DNA from: Collinsella aerofaciens
GTDB lineage: Bacteria; Actinomycetota; Coriobacteriia; Coriobacteriales; Coriobacteriaceae
Assembly: GCF_028206995.1 (NCBI RefSeq)
Contig: NZ_JAQLFL010000003.1
Span: forward strand, 62,001 to 126,000
Length of the DNA stretch: 64,000 nt
Direction: 5' to 3'
Shown here: positions 35,491 to 44,560 of the stretch, one piece after another
Layout: each line of letters begins with the position of its first letter
Position numbering within the stretch: position 1 is the stretch's first letter
Made by a program: the position numbers and the translations under genes
Notes under the pieces: generated by a model
Told to the model about the DNA's origin: nothing
The model's input: the letters and a program-made list of their open reading frames with translations, nothing else
The model's database searches: none

Positions 35491-35940
35491 CTACTTCTCG
35501 CCTTCCAGCAGGCCCACGATGCGATCGATGTCGACGGCAAAGCGGGGCCTTCCCTCGCGCTCATAGAGGTCAAGGTACGCCTGGCACTCGGAGACAATGC
35601 GTTTGGTGTTGCCATCGATGATGCGCTGGAGCGTCTCGTAGTAGGCCGAGCCCTCGGTCCTGAAGCGGCGCTGGTAGGCCTTGGTTATGGGGAACATCTT
35701 GATGTAGTGGATGCCGTGGCGGCAGCCGGGGCGCGTCGTGGGGCGGGGTGGCAACGCAAAGTACTGGTCTTTGGGCACGTTAGGGGCGATGTTGGAACGC
35801 AGCGGCACGGCGAAGTCCCTGCGCTTTCCGCGGAAACGCAGCCTCACCACCACGATGCAGGGGCGATTGTGCTTAAGCATGAGCTCACGGTCGCCATCGA
35901 CGAGGTCGAAGAAGTCCTGGGAGATGGATACGATCTTCAT
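35491..35940 (-). CDS. ToxN/TenpN-like endoribonuclease toxin (candidate type III toxin-antitoxin)
   Basis: The 149-residue protein has the plan of ToxN/TenpN toxins: an N-terminal KIVSISQDFFDLV strand-helix, NRPCIVVVRLRFRGKRRDFAVPLRSNI (compare FAIPFRHHI-type segments of TenpN), a KMFPITKAY block and a C-terminal helix. Such proteins are RNases neutralised by a small repeat RNA encoded just upstream. The ATG at 35940 is preferred to one at 35976 because of the GGGGG box. A GC-rich hairpin lies between the leader and the gene, as in type III modules, but long tandem repeats are not obvious. The gene sits in a spot where tetR has been cut. Confidence 0.55.
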   Translation of the reverse strand: MKIVSISQDFFDLVDGDRELMLKHNRPCIVVVRLRFRGKRRDFAVPLRSNIAPNVPKDQYFALPPRPTTRPGCRHGIHYIKMFPITKAYQRRFRTEGSAYYETLQRIIDGNTKRIVSECQAYLDLYEREGRPRFAVDIDRIVGLLEGEK

Positions 35941-35965
35941 CGGTTGCGCCCCCTTCATACGAAGC

Positions 35966-36159
35966 GGGGCCCGCATCGCTGCAGGCCCCTACAGGTGGGC
36001 GATATTCTACGCCTTGCGGCACCCCGTCGCCCACGGAGGTTAAACGTACACGTAAGCCGTACTCTGAAAGCCGCGGCTTCCGGCAAGTAGTTTATACCAC
36101 GAAAGGTCGCTTTCGATGCGCCTAGCTCGCAAAATAACACTCGCTGGGCCGTCACCCCT
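35966..36159 (-). ncRNA. Structured leader of the ToxN-like gene, possible RNA antitoxin
   Basis: Read on the minus strand, this stretch has a GAAGCC/GGCTTTC hairpin (about 36067-36081) and an 8-base stem GTGGGCGA (36028-36035) with TCGCCCAC (35995-36002) that encloses a smaller GCC-GCAA-GGC hairpin. A GGGGCC/GGCCCC hairpin (35966-35989) ends it. A terminator-like hairpin between RNA and toxin is characteristic of type III systems. No protein frame here is convincing. The repeat structure expected of a ToxI/TenpI RNA is weak, so this is only a candidate. Confidence 0.35.
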
Positions 36160-36201
36160 GATCTTCTCGACCGTCTCCTCCGGGTACTTATTGCGTGCCA
36201 C
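36160..36201 (-). pseudogene. tetR remnant (first 14 codons)
   Basis: A GTG at 36201 with GGAGG five bases upstream opens VARNKYPEETVEKI, the standard beginning of TetR regulators in these bacteria. After 14 codons the sequence departs from the family and no helix-turn-helix follows. The break point near 36160 coincides with the leader of the ToxN-like gene. A TetR gene divergent from an ABC transporter is a common layout, so the intact gene probably once controlled the transporter at 36397. Confidence 0.65.
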
Positions 36202-36218
36202 GGGCACCTCCGTCCTTG

Positions 36219-36230
36219 TTATCGCGATAA
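36219..36230. promoter_or_regulatory. 12-base palindrome, likely TetR operator
   Basis: TTATCGCGATAA is a perfect palindrome between the tetR remnant and the divergent ABC operon, 17 bases before the remnant's GTG. It is where an autoregulatory TetR operator would be expected. Confidence 0.5.
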
Positions 36231-36396
36231 ACATACCATGAGTGGCGTACGGGTCGAGAAGGGCTGGCGCCAAAAGAGCCCAACGGCCGTTACGGCTTCG
36301 TTAGAAACGCGCCCCACCATGGATGGTGAACCCGAAAGGTAAGGCGCGCGGGCACGGTGGCTCGGCCCGCGCGCCCGAAAGAGAAAGGACGAACCC

Positions 36397-37121
<725 letters not shown>

Positions 37122-37125
<4 letters not shown>

Positions 37126-37892
37126 CGGGCGAGAAAGGCGGCCTGCTCGCGGGCCTGCGCGCCGAGGCCCTGAAGTCGCGCCACGCGGCACCGGTTCGCC
37201 TGGCCGTGCTCATGGCGCTGCCGATGCCGCTGCTCGGCGCGATGCCCTACCGGGGCGTGCAGATCTTCAGCGCGTGGAACTACTGGTACGCGCTCTTCCT
37301 GCCCGTGTCTCTCTCACTCGTGGTGGCGTGCGTCGCGCGGGCGGACGCTCGTACGCGGATGCGGGGGCTTCTGGGCCTGGGCTTCCCGCTCGGGCGCGCC
37401 TGGTGGGCCAAGGCGCTCTGGTGCCTCGCACTCTGCATGCTCTCGAACCTCGTGGTCTTCGGCATCTACCTCGCGGGATCGGCGTTCTCCTCGCAGGGCC
37501 TCACGGCCGCGGGCACGCTCACGATGCTCCTCTGCGCGCTCACCAACACGGTGACCGCGGCGTGGATGATCCCCGCAGGGCTCTTCCTCACGGCGCGGCT
37601 CGGCATGCTCGCGGGCATCTTCTGCCCGCTCGCCGCACAGCTCGTGGGTGGGTTCGCTTGGTCGCTGATGCCGCTGCCGCAGCTCTTTCCGCCGTCGGCG
37701 AGCATGGTCATCCCCACGAGCTTCATCCCCGTGCTGCCGAGCGGCGAGCCACTCGCGGCGGACATGGCGCTCGGCGGGGCGCTCACGGCGGACGGCATGC
37801 TCACACTGGCGGGCCTTGCGGTCTGCGCGCTCGCGTTCGCCGCGCTCACGGCGGCGGGCGCGGCCTGGTTCGCACGCTCCGAGGAGAGGTGA
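37122..37892 (+). CDS. Lantibiotic immunity ABC permease, LanE/MutE-like
   Basis: The 256-residue protein has about six membrane segments and an N-terminal LRAEALKSRHAAPVRLAVL segment, typical of MutE/EpiE-type permeases. It overlaps the ATPase gene by four bases (ATGA) and the next permease by one base. Together the two permeases and the ATPase would form an immunity exporter that removes pore-forming peptides from the membrane. Confidence 0.85.
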
Positions 37893-38707
37893 TGGCCATG
37901 ACACGACTCTCCGACCCGACGCCGCGCATGACTCTCCCGCGGGCCCTGCTCTCCGAGGCCCTGCGCCTGGCGCGCTCCCCGCTCACGGCAGTGCACCTCG
38001 TCTGCGGCCTGGCAGCCGGTCTTGCCTGCGGCGAGTACTTCTCCATAGCCCGATGGGACCCGGCGCTGGGCGCAGACGCCTACGCCCAGTTCCTCGGCGC
38101 CCTCATGCCGCTCATGTCCGCCATCGTCTGCGGGCTCGCCGTGGACGAGGAGCGCGCTGCCGGGCGCCTCGCCAACCTCACGGCAGTCCCCTCGCGCGGG
38201 CGCGCCGTCGCGGCGAAGCTGCTCGCCCTTGCGGCGCTCGGCGCGGGCGCGCTGGCCGTGGCGCTCGGCGTGTTCGGGGCCGTGCTCGCCGTTGCCGGGC
38301 GCCTGCCGCTCGGGCCCGCTCCACTTGCGGCCACTTGGGCGGGCATCGTGCTGGGCAGCCTGCCCCTCTACGCGCTGGGGCTCGGCGTGGCTCTGCGCTT
38401 CGGCCGCAACGCCACCATCGGCGCCGGCGCGGCGGGGGTGCTCCTCGCGTTCTTCTCAGTGGGCGGACTTGCACACGGCCTCATGACCGGCGAGCTCACC
38501 GGTGCCCTGGCGACGCCCCTGAGCTGGGTGCCGCTCGCCTGGCCCGCGCGCCTGGGGTCGCTCGGGGTAGAGGCCTTCATCGACGCCGCACGCGCGGCGG
38601 GCCCTCTCCTCACGACTGCGCTCGCTGGCCTCGTGCTCACCCTGGCAACCGCCGCCGTCCTTATCGCCTGGTTCTGCCGCTTCGAGGACGGGAGGGCAGA
38701 TGCGTAG
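37892..38707 (+). CDS. Lantibiotic immunity ABC permease, LanG/MutG-like
   Basis: The 271-residue protein has about six membrane segments and the segment CGLAVDEERAAGRLANLTAVPSRGRAVAAKL, which resembles the MutG/EpiG permeases. The start is placed at 37892, where ATG overlaps the previous stop (TGATG) behind GAGGAG; ATG at 37898 is also possible. The open frame extends far upstream, but only in overlap with the LanE-like gene. Confidence 0.83.
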   Translation: MAMTRLSDPTPRMTLPRALLSEALRLARSPLTAVHLVCGLAAGLACGEYFSIARWDPALGADAYAQFLGALMPLMSAIVCGLAVDEERAAGRLANLTAVPSRGRAVAAKLLALAALGAGALAVALGVFGAVLAVAGRLPLGPAPLAATWAGIVLGSLPLYALGLGVALRFGRNATIGAGAAGVLLAFFSVGGLAHGLMTGELTGALATPLSWVPLAWPARLGSLGVEAFIDAARAAGPLLTTALAGLVLTLATAAVLIAWFCRFEDGRADA

Positions 38708-38888
38708 GAAGCCGCTCGCCGCCGTGCTCGCCCTCCTCTCCGCAGCGCTCGTCCTGGGCGGGAATGCCCCGCTCGTCGCCGGCTGGGGGTCGGCGCTGCG
38801 CTCGATCGCCGACCGCGTGCTGCCCAACCCTGAGATCGCCATGTGGGCGCCCGCGCCCGCGGCTGCGCGCGGGGCTCTGGACCGCTGA
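38700..38888 (+). CDS. Small exported protein of the immunity operon
   Basis: The 62-residue protein has a basic N-terminus, one hydrophobic segment (about 6-28) and a short Ala/Pro-rich tail. It overlaps the preceding permease gene by eight bases and precedes the response regulator by 45 bases. It could be a membrane-anchored immunity accessory peptide; no family is recognised. The tight overlap is the main support. Confidence 0.6.
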   Translation: MRRKPLAAVLALLSAALVLGGNAPLVAGWGSALRSIADRVLPNPEIAMWAPAPAAARGALDR

Positions 38889-38933
38889 GCGCGGCGCAAG
38901 TACAATGCCGACGGGAGTTTCAGGAGGTCGAAC

Positions 38934-39596
38934 ATGGCGAGGATACTGGCAGTGGATGATGAACGGGCGATCCTCGACGCGCTCGCGCGCGTCCTCGGCC
39001 GCGACGGCCATGAGGTCGTCAAGGCAGCGGACCCGACGGCGGTCCTGGAGATGGACCTCTCGCGCTTCGACCTCGTGCTCTGCGACGTCATGATGCCGGG
39101 GCTCGACGGCTTCGAGCTCGTGCGGCAGATCCGCCCGGACTTCGACGGGCCCATCATCTTCCTGACCGCGCGCGTGGCCGAGGAGGACGCCGTGGCCGGC
39201 TACGGCCTGGGCGCCGACGACTACGTCCGCAAGCCCTTCGGGGCCGCGGAGCTGCGCGCCAAGGTCGCGGCCCATCTACGCCGTGAGCGCCGGCCGCGCT
39301 CGCACGCCCTCTCCTTCGGGGAGGTGCGGATCGACCTCGGGGCGCGCGGCCTCGCCGTGGGCGACGAGGCCGTGCCGCTCACGCCCACCGAGTACGCCAT
39401 CTGCGAGTACCTCGCCCGCCACCCCGGGCAGGTCATGAGCCGCGCACAGATACGCGAGGCGGTGCTCGGCTGGGAGAGCGACGCCGACGACGCGGCCATA
39501 TCCATGCAGGTCAGCCGCGCCCGGAGGAAACTCTCCGAGGCCGGCGCCGATCCGATCGCGACCGTCTGGGGGATGGGGTACAAGTGGCAGCTCTGA
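38934..39596 (+). CDS. OmpR family response regulator of the immunity operon
   Basis: The 220-residue protein has a receiver domain with D51 in LVLCDVMMPGLDGF, the conserved lysine in YVRKPF, and a winged-helix output domain ending in VWGMGYKWQL. TCAGGAGG stands 12 bases before the ATG. The sensor gene overlaps its 3' end. It most likely controls the transporter genes in response to antimicrobial peptides, as in LanRK or SpaRK systems. Confidence 0.93.
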   Translation: MARILAVDDERAILDALARVLGRDGHEVVKAADPTAVLEMDLSRFDLVLCDVMMPGLDGFELVRQIRPDFDGPIIFLTARVAEEDAVAGYGLGADDYVRKPFGAAELRAKVAAHLRRERRPRSHALSFGEVRIDLGARGLAVGDEAVPLTPTEYAICEYLARHPGQVMSRAQIREAVLGWESDADDAAISMQVSRARRKLSEAGADPIATVWGMGYKWQL

Positions 39597-41020
39597 GGAC
39601 CGGGGCGCGAGGTCGCGGGGGCATGCCGCTCTCCTTCGTCATCGCGCGCTACTTCGCCTACGCGTTCGCTGCGGTCGCCACGGCGTGGCTCGCCGCGTTC
39701 ATGGCGCTCTCCGCGGCGATCAACGCGGGCTTCGTCTACGAGGCAAGCTGGGGGCCGGCCAATGCGCGCGAGGTCGCGGAGGGCCTGGCACGCGACGGCG
39801 TCTGCGGGCAGCAGGACGTGCCGACGGCGTACCGCTACCTCATCCTGAATAAGGACGGATACGTGCTGATGACAGACCTCGAGGGCACGCGGCTCGAGGA
39901 CGCGACGGAAATGGCCCGTGCGGCACTCGCCGCGGATCCGGGCACAGTGGAGATCGAGGGCGGAGGCTCGGGCCTCACCTACGCCGCGTTCCCGCTCAAG
40001 GGCGGCGGGGCCTGCGCACTCGTCAGCGAGTACCTGCCGCAGTGGGTCTCGCGCGACCTCGCCGGCCTGCTTCCCAACCCGCAGAACCTCATGCTCGTCG
40101 GCGCCGCTGCGGGAAGCGCGCTCGCGCTCGCGCTCGTGGCGCGCCGTGCGAGCCGCGTGATCTCGCGCAAGATGGCGCCGCTCGCGGAGGCAGCGGGGCG
40201 CGTCGGCGCGGGGGATCTCGACTTCGCGGTCGGCAGCACTAACGTGCGCGAGGTGAACGACGTCCTCGCCGCGATGGACGCCATGCGGACCTCCCTCGCC
40301 GAGTCGCTCGAGGCCCGCTGGGCCGCGGAGCGGGGGCAGCGCGAGCAGGTGGCGTCGCTCGCCCACGACCTCAAGACGCCGCTCACCGTGCTGCGCGCCA
40401 ACGCCGACTTCGTGGCGGAGGAGCTGGAAGACGAGAAAGACGCCGACCTCGCGGCCGCCGCGCGCGACATAGCCGGCAGTGTCGAAAGGCTCGACGGCTA
40501 CGTGCGCCTGCTCATCGAGGCCTCGCGCGGGTCCGGCGGGGCGGAGAGGGCCCCCATGCGGCCAGCCGAGCTCTGCGAGCAGGTCCTCGCCGAGGCCGCC
40601 CAGATCACCCGGGCGCGAGGCGTGACGCTCGACGCGACCACGGGCCCTGCTGTCGCGGGCGCGCCCGAGGCCCCGCTCGACCGAACCGCCCTGGCGCGAG
40701 CCGCCGCGAACCTCGTGGCCAACGCCGCCGAGCACGCGCGCTCGCGCGTGGCGGTCTCCTGCGACGTCGAGGGCGGCCACCTCGTCATCGAGGTGGCCGA
40801 CGACGGACCGGGCTTCTCTCCCGCCGCCCTCGAACGCGGCTGCGAGCGCCTCTTCACAGACGACTCCTCCCGCTCCTCGCGCGACGGAGGCCGCCACTAC
40901 GGGCTCGGCCTCCACGCCGCCTCCGAGGCCGCGAGCGCCCACGGGGGCTCCGTCTCGCTCGCCAACAGCCCCTCGGGCGGCGCGGTGGCCACCATCGCGG
41001 TCCCCCTGTGCGGGGCCTGA
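39584..41020 (+). CDS. Sensor histidine kinase of the immunity operon
   Basis: The protein of 478 residues (GTG start at 39584, overlapping the regulator by 13 bases) or 465 residues (ATG at 39623) has two membrane segments (about 18-45 and 165-190) and an extracytoplasmic domain of some 120 residues. HAMP, the H-box LAHDLKTPLTVL (H261) and a HATPase domain (NLVANAAEHA, DDGPGFSP, HYGLGLHAA) follow. It matches LanK-type kinases. The start is uncertain because neither site has a strong ribosome binding site. Confidence 0.9.
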   Translation: MAALRTGARGRGGMPLSFVIARYFAYAFAAVATAWLAAFMALSAAINAGFVYEASWGPANAREVAEGLARDGVCGQQDVPTAYRYLILNKDGYVLMTDLEGTRLEDATEMARAALAADPGTVEIEGGGSGLTYAAFPLKGGGACALVSEYLPQWVSRDLAGLLPNPQNLMLVGAAAGSALALALVARRASRVISRKMAPLAEAAGRVGAGDLDFAVGSTNVREVNDVLAAMDAMRTSLAESLEARWAAERGQREQVASLAHDLKTPLTVLRANADFVAEELEDEKDADLAAAARDIAGSVERLDGYVRLLIEASRGSGGAERAPMRPAELCEQVLAEAAQITRARGVTLDATTGPAVAGAPEAPLDRTALARAAANLVANAAEHARSRVAVSCDVEGGHLVIEVADDGPGFSPAALERGCERLFTDDSSRSSRDGGRHYGLGLHAASEAASAHGGSVSLANSPSGGAVATIAVPLCGA

Positions 41021-41130
41021 CGACTCAGGCCCTCACAGCGGCGTGGCTCGCAACCAAACGCTTCCATCTTGAAACACGGGGAGTAAATCGCGAAATCGCA
41101 GGTGAAAGAGAGTAAAAAGGCAAAGAAAAA

Positions 41131-41158
41131 GCCTCCGTTCCAACATGGGAACGGAGGC
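41131..41158 (-). terminator. Rho-independent terminator on the minus strand (probably the original guaA terminator)
   Basis: An 11-base perfect stem (41131-41141 with 41148-41158) is followed on the minus strand by TTTTTCTTT. No minus-strand gene now ends just upstream of it. Its position just outside the duplicated guaA end at 41274-41288 suggests it once terminated guaA. The surrounding 41021-41412 stretch contains this hairpin, the att-like site and a doubled TTTGGTCCTCA at 41359-41380, but no supported gene. Confidence 0.75.
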
Positions 41159-41273
41159 TCGATAATCGAGTTTACTCACCAATGTCGCTGGTGGTTTTGC
41201 CGTAACTCTCGTACGAAACGAAACTCAGGAGCACAGTGCGGCACTCAAAAGTGCAGGTCAGAACCCTGTCAGC

Positions 41274-41288
41274 CTACTCCCACTCGAT
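41274..41288 (-). other. att-like duplicate of the guaA 3' end (left boundary)
   Basis: Read on the minus strand, the bases encode the last codons ATC GAG TGG GAG TAG, corresponding to IEWE-stop of GuaA. The copy in guaA at 60013-60027 differs by one base (GAA for GAG). No further guaA similarity extends into the element side. Confidence 0.7.
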
Positions 41289-41412
41289 AACGAGCGCCGC
41301 AGCTAGAAAGGCAGCTCACTTTTTTACAATGCAAGCTAACAGGCGTTTCTTCGACGGAATTTGGTCCTCATTTGGTCCTCACGCATAAAACGAAAAGGTT
41401 GATTCGAGATCT

Positions 41413-41913
41413 TTAATCAGCTGGATCATCCTTCGTCAGACATTTGACCCAGCGATATTTTTCATCATCAAGGCGCGAAACCAACTCATGGCAATCTCTG
41501 TAGCGCAATGCTATAGGTTTAGGAAATAGATCGTCTTTTACAGAAGCAATCAGCTCGCGAGGCGCATTGTTATCTACCAGCGAGATCATTGCAAGAACGT
41601 ACCCGCTATAGAGACCATCTACATAGCCTGTTTGATGCAAATTTTCAATAAGTAAATCATTCGGCAAGCCGCCATACCCACTTGGCACTAGGCCTTCTTC
41701 TACGAGTTGAGAAGACCAGAGGGACATAATCTCGTCCTCGTCTTTCTTGCTCAGTTTTCCTAGAAGATCATCAAAATCGATACCCTGAACTTTATCGTTA
41801 AGGTATGCAAACAGGATTCGAATGAAACTCTTAGCCATCGAAGACAGCTCGCGATTGATTTCTTCCTTTAGCTCATTGGCGACTCCATCGCCCAATTTCG
41901 TTTCTTTATTCAT
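41413..41913 (-). CDS. Unrecognised 166-residue soluble protein
   Basis: No family is recognised. The protein is mostly helical and acidic, with Lys/Glu-rich N-terminus, and has lower GC than its neighbours. The ATG at 41913 follows GGGAGAGGAT, and the frame upstream of it is without family features. It lies 66 bases after the stop of the double-HTH gene on the same strand, at the left end of the mobile element. Confidence 0.65.
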   Translation of the reverse strand: MNKETKLGDGVANELKEEINRELSSMAKSFIRILFAYLNDKVQGIDFDDLLGKLSKKDEDEIMSLWSSQLVEEGLVPSGYGGLPNDLLIENLHQTGYVDGLYSGYVLAMISLVDNNAPRELIASVKDDLFPKPIALRYRDCHELVSRLDDEKYRWVKCLTKDDPAD

Positions 41914-41979
41914 ATCCTCTCCCTTCCCAACAGCTTGCCCCAAAGCAATATGTTCCGACCCGCCAATGGCAGAAACTTG

Positions 41980-43116
41980 CTAAGCAAGCGCATATCCCCT
42001 CTTGAAACGTTCGTCGAAGGGACAGAAATCGCTATAAACATGACCGTCAATAAGCAGCGAACCATTCGGTTGGCGTATCGTATGCTGCCGAAACTTATCG
42101 ACATAGTCATCGGACTTATCATGTTCGAAATAGCTGAACCGATCGAGCCACTCGTCGTATTCATCGGCCCACTTCACACGAGTCACGTACTTCTTTGCCC
42201 ATTCAAAAAGAAAAGAGTCGGAAACAGGTCCCCTCGCGAGGAGCACTGGGCCGTCTTCCAGCTGAACCGGAATCAACCCATATGAGGCCGAAAGCTGAAA
42301 TAATGCGTGGGCCGCTTGGACAGGACTACCGAAATCGGTAAATACTAGCGCCCCTCTCTTCACGCCAAGAGCAGCAGACAGTTTTTGGAGTGCAGCGAAT
42401 TTTGGCACCCTAGCCCCTTGTTCATACGAACGTAGCGTTGCAAGGGAAAGATCGGTCTCTCGAGCCAAATCCGGCTGAGTCTTCGCAGGAGTGCACCGCG
42501 CCCTTAGCTCGGGCAGTTTCTTCGACTGCATTCTATTCTGCCAGGGCGTAATCAGTATCCAGGACTCTCGCGGATCGTACTCGTAGCGCAAGGGAAACTG
42601 GGACGGGTCAAAGTCAGCCGCGAAGTTGTCCTTCCATCTTTCATAATCATCCCGGTCGGAGTCGCTCTCAACCTGAGCATACTGAGCAGCCCATTTCTTC
42701 AGGAACGCCTTCATGAAAGATGAAGTCGGCTTGAGCGCAGAATAGCGCTCATTTGCAACGGGCTCGAACCCGTATGTCGCAGCAAATTGAAAGAAAGCCT
42801 GAGCAATTAGGTCCGTATCACTGAAATCGTAGTAGCGAAGCGCCTCGGCTCGTATGCCAAAGGCGCTCGCAAGCCCCTCAAGATGCTCCTCTTTCGGGGC
42901 CGACTTCATCAGCTCGTAATTCCTTAAGGCCGATTCCGGGATTCCCGCCGCCTGCGCAGCCACCTTTCGGGTCCATTTACGCGCCGAGCGGAGGCAAAAC
43001 AGTTTCTGAGATAGTTGCTGCCTCCCCCAGCGCTTGCTCGTTTGTTCCCACTCCCTGTCGGCCGCAAACGACGACAGGGCCTCCGAGATTGTACCGACGT
43101 AGTCGACGGCAGTCAT
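41980..43116 (-). CDS. Protein with two XRE-like helix-turn-helix domains
   Basis: The 378-residue protein seems to be an internal duplication. Each half begins with an XRE-like region (about 48-85, VAAQAAGIPESALRNYE; about 218-255, DLARETDLSLATLRSYEQGARVPKFAALQKLSAAL). Each continues with the same tail pattern: YYDFSDTDLIAQAFFQFAATYGF versus FTDFGSPVQAAHALFQLSASYGL, then a helix around KAFLKKWAAQYAQV versus EWAKKYVTRV. It probably regulates the element's excision and transfer genes, which start divergently 180 bases away. Confidence 0.8.
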   Translation of the reverse strand: MTAVDYVGTISEALSSFAADREWEQTSKRWGRQQLSQKLFCLRSARKWTRKVAAQAAGIPESALRNYELMKSAPKEEHLEGLASAFGIRAEALRYYDFSDTDLIAQAFFQFAATYGFEPVANERYSALKPTSSFMKAFLKKWAAQYAQVESDSDRDDYERWKDNFAADFDPSQFPLRYEYDPRESWILITPWQNRMQSKKLPELRARCTPAKTQPDLARETDLSLATLRSYEQGARVPKFAALQKLSAALGVKRGALVFTDFGSPVQAAHALFQLSASYGLIPVQLEDGPVLLARGPVSDSFLFEWAKKYVTRVKWADEYDEWLDRFSYFEHDKSDDYVDKFRQHTIRQPNGSLLIDGHVYSDFCPFDERFKRGYALA

Positions 43117-43296
43117 TCAGATACACCTCCAAAGAATAGCTGCCCTTAAGTCTACACGCGAAATCTAGTGCGTACAAAAAATGTAGGAGATGTGGTCAGA
43201 TTGGAAATAATCCAGTTTTCGTCGTAGCTAATACCTTTCTTGTACATAATCGAGACAAGGGGCAACAGGTGTCCCATCCTAGAAAGGAGACTACAT

Positions 43297-43506
43297 ATGA
43301 CACGTCAGCTTATCGGCGCGGAGGAGGTTGCCGAGATCACGGGCATGAGCAAGTCCTATTCGTTCAAGCTGATCAAGACTTTGAATGCAGAGCTTGCAGC
43401 TCAGGGGATCATGACCATCCCCGGGAAGGTCCAGCGCTCGTATTTCGAGGCACGCCTTCTCTCCACCCCTTCTAAGCAGAAGGTGGCGATGGCCCATGTC
43501 GGTTAG
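43297..43506 (+). CDS. Excisionase-like DNA-binding protein
   Basis: The 69-residue protein has a MerR-like/excisionase winged helix (LIGAEEVAEITGMSKSYSFKLIKTLNAEL) and a YFEARL ending typical of small ICE directionality factors. AAAGGAG lies seven bases before the ATG at 43297. It overlaps the integrase gene by 11 bases. It would bend att DNA and direct excision. Confidence 0.82.
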   Translation: MTRQLIGAEEVAEITGMSKSYSFKLIKTLNAELAAQGIMTIPGKVQRSYFEARLLSTPSKQKVAMAHVG

Positions 43507-44560
43507 CCGCGACAAGAAGCGCGGGACCTGGACAGTCGAGGCTTGGTATCGCAACTCTATGGGCGAGCGTCATAAGAAGACGAAGCGCGGGTTCGCCTCC
43601 AAGAAGGAGGCTGTGGCTTGGGAGCGCGACTTCCTCGCCTCCTGCGACGAGCGTGTCGAGGTCACCGTCGAGGCCTTCGTCAAAACCATGTACGCACGTG
43701 ACATCTACCCTCGACTGCGAGTCGGCACCAGGCTCACCAAGGATGCCATTATCGACAAGTACATCCTGCCCATTTTTGGCCCCATGCGCCTTTGTGACGT
43801 CAAGGCTGCGGACGTGGTGCGTTGGGAGAATTGGCTCCTTGAGCAGAACCTGTCGCAGAGCTATCTCCACACCATCTGCAACCAGTTCTCAGCCATCTTC
43901 AACCACGCCGTCCGATTCTACCGCCTGCCCCAGAATCCCATGTTGGCGGCGGGAAAGGTCGGCTCCAAGCGCCCCGAGAAGGAGATGCTCTACTGGACCC
44001 CTGCCGAGTTCAAGCGCTTCTCCCAGGCCATCGAGGACAAGCCGCTCATCTACCTTGCATTCCTCACGCTCTACCTCTCGGGCTGTCGCGAGGGCGAGCT
44101 CCTCGCCCTCCGTCCGGAAGGCATCGACTTCAATCTCAACGTTATCCGTATCCGTCATTCCTACGCCCGCATCAAGGGCGAGGACGTTATCGGTCCACCC
44201 AAGACGCGCGCCTCGAAGCGGGACATCGTCATGCCGAGCCTCCTTCGTGAGGAGCTGCGTGATTATCTGTCGACACATCCCGAGATCGCCCCTACCGACC
44301 GGCTCTTCCCCGTCACGAAGCACGCGTTGTCGCATGAGATGAAGAGGGGTTGCGAGCTCTCGGGCGTGAAGCGCATCCGCATCCACGACATCCGCCACTC
44401 TCACGTCAGTGCGCTCATCAACAGCGGCTACTCGCCCACGGCGATCGCCGACCGCATGGGTCACGAGACCGCCGAGGTCACGGAGATGTACTCGCATCTT
44501 TTCCCCTCGACCCAGCACGACCTCGTGGAGGCGCTGGACGAGGTGATGTCGGATGTCTAG
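43496..44560 (+). CDS. Tyrosine-type integrase
   Basis: The 354-residue recombinase has an AP2-like arm-binding N-terminus (KKRGTWTVEAWYRNSMGERHKKTKRGFASKKEA), a SAM-like core-binding domain and a catalytic domain with the active-site arginine in SGCREGELLAL. The HxxR box is HDIRHSHVSALI, the later histidine is in RMGHET, and the nucleophile tyrosine is in TEMYSHL (about 335). It would integrate the element at the guaA end. It overlaps the excisionase gene and the next gene, so it belongs to a long operon. Confidence 0.93.
   Translation: MSVSRDKKRGTWTVEAWYRNSMGERHKKTKRGFASKKEAVAWERDFLASCDERVEVTVEAFVKTMYARDIYPRLRVGTRLTKDAIIDKYILPIFGPMRLCDVKAADVVRWENWLLEQNLSQSYLHTICNQFSAIFNHAVRFYRLPQNPMLAAGKVGSKRPEKEMLYWTPAEFKRFSQAIEDKPLIYLAFLTLYLSGCREGELLALRPEGIDFNLNVIRIRHSYARIKGEDVIGPPKTRASKRDIVMPSLLREELRDYLSTHPEIAPTDRLFPVTKHALSHEMKRGCELSGVKRIRIHDIRHSHVSALINSGYSPTAIADRMGHETAEVTEMYSHLFPSTQHDLVEALDEVMSDV

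Noticed and set aside
36040..36273. 77-codon minus-strand frame as an intact gene
   Set aside because: Only codons from the GTG at 36201 to about 36160 resemble TetR; the rest reads through the structured leader of the toxin-like gene, so it is treated as a tetR remnant.
39221..40942. 573-codon minus-strand frame opposite the immunity sensor kinase
   Set aside because: Very high GC leaves long stop-free antisense frames; the kinase on the plus strand has all catalytic boxes.
41102..41290. 62-codon frame across the terminator and att-like site
   Set aside because: It runs through a strong terminator hairpin and the duplicated guaA end and has no family similarity.
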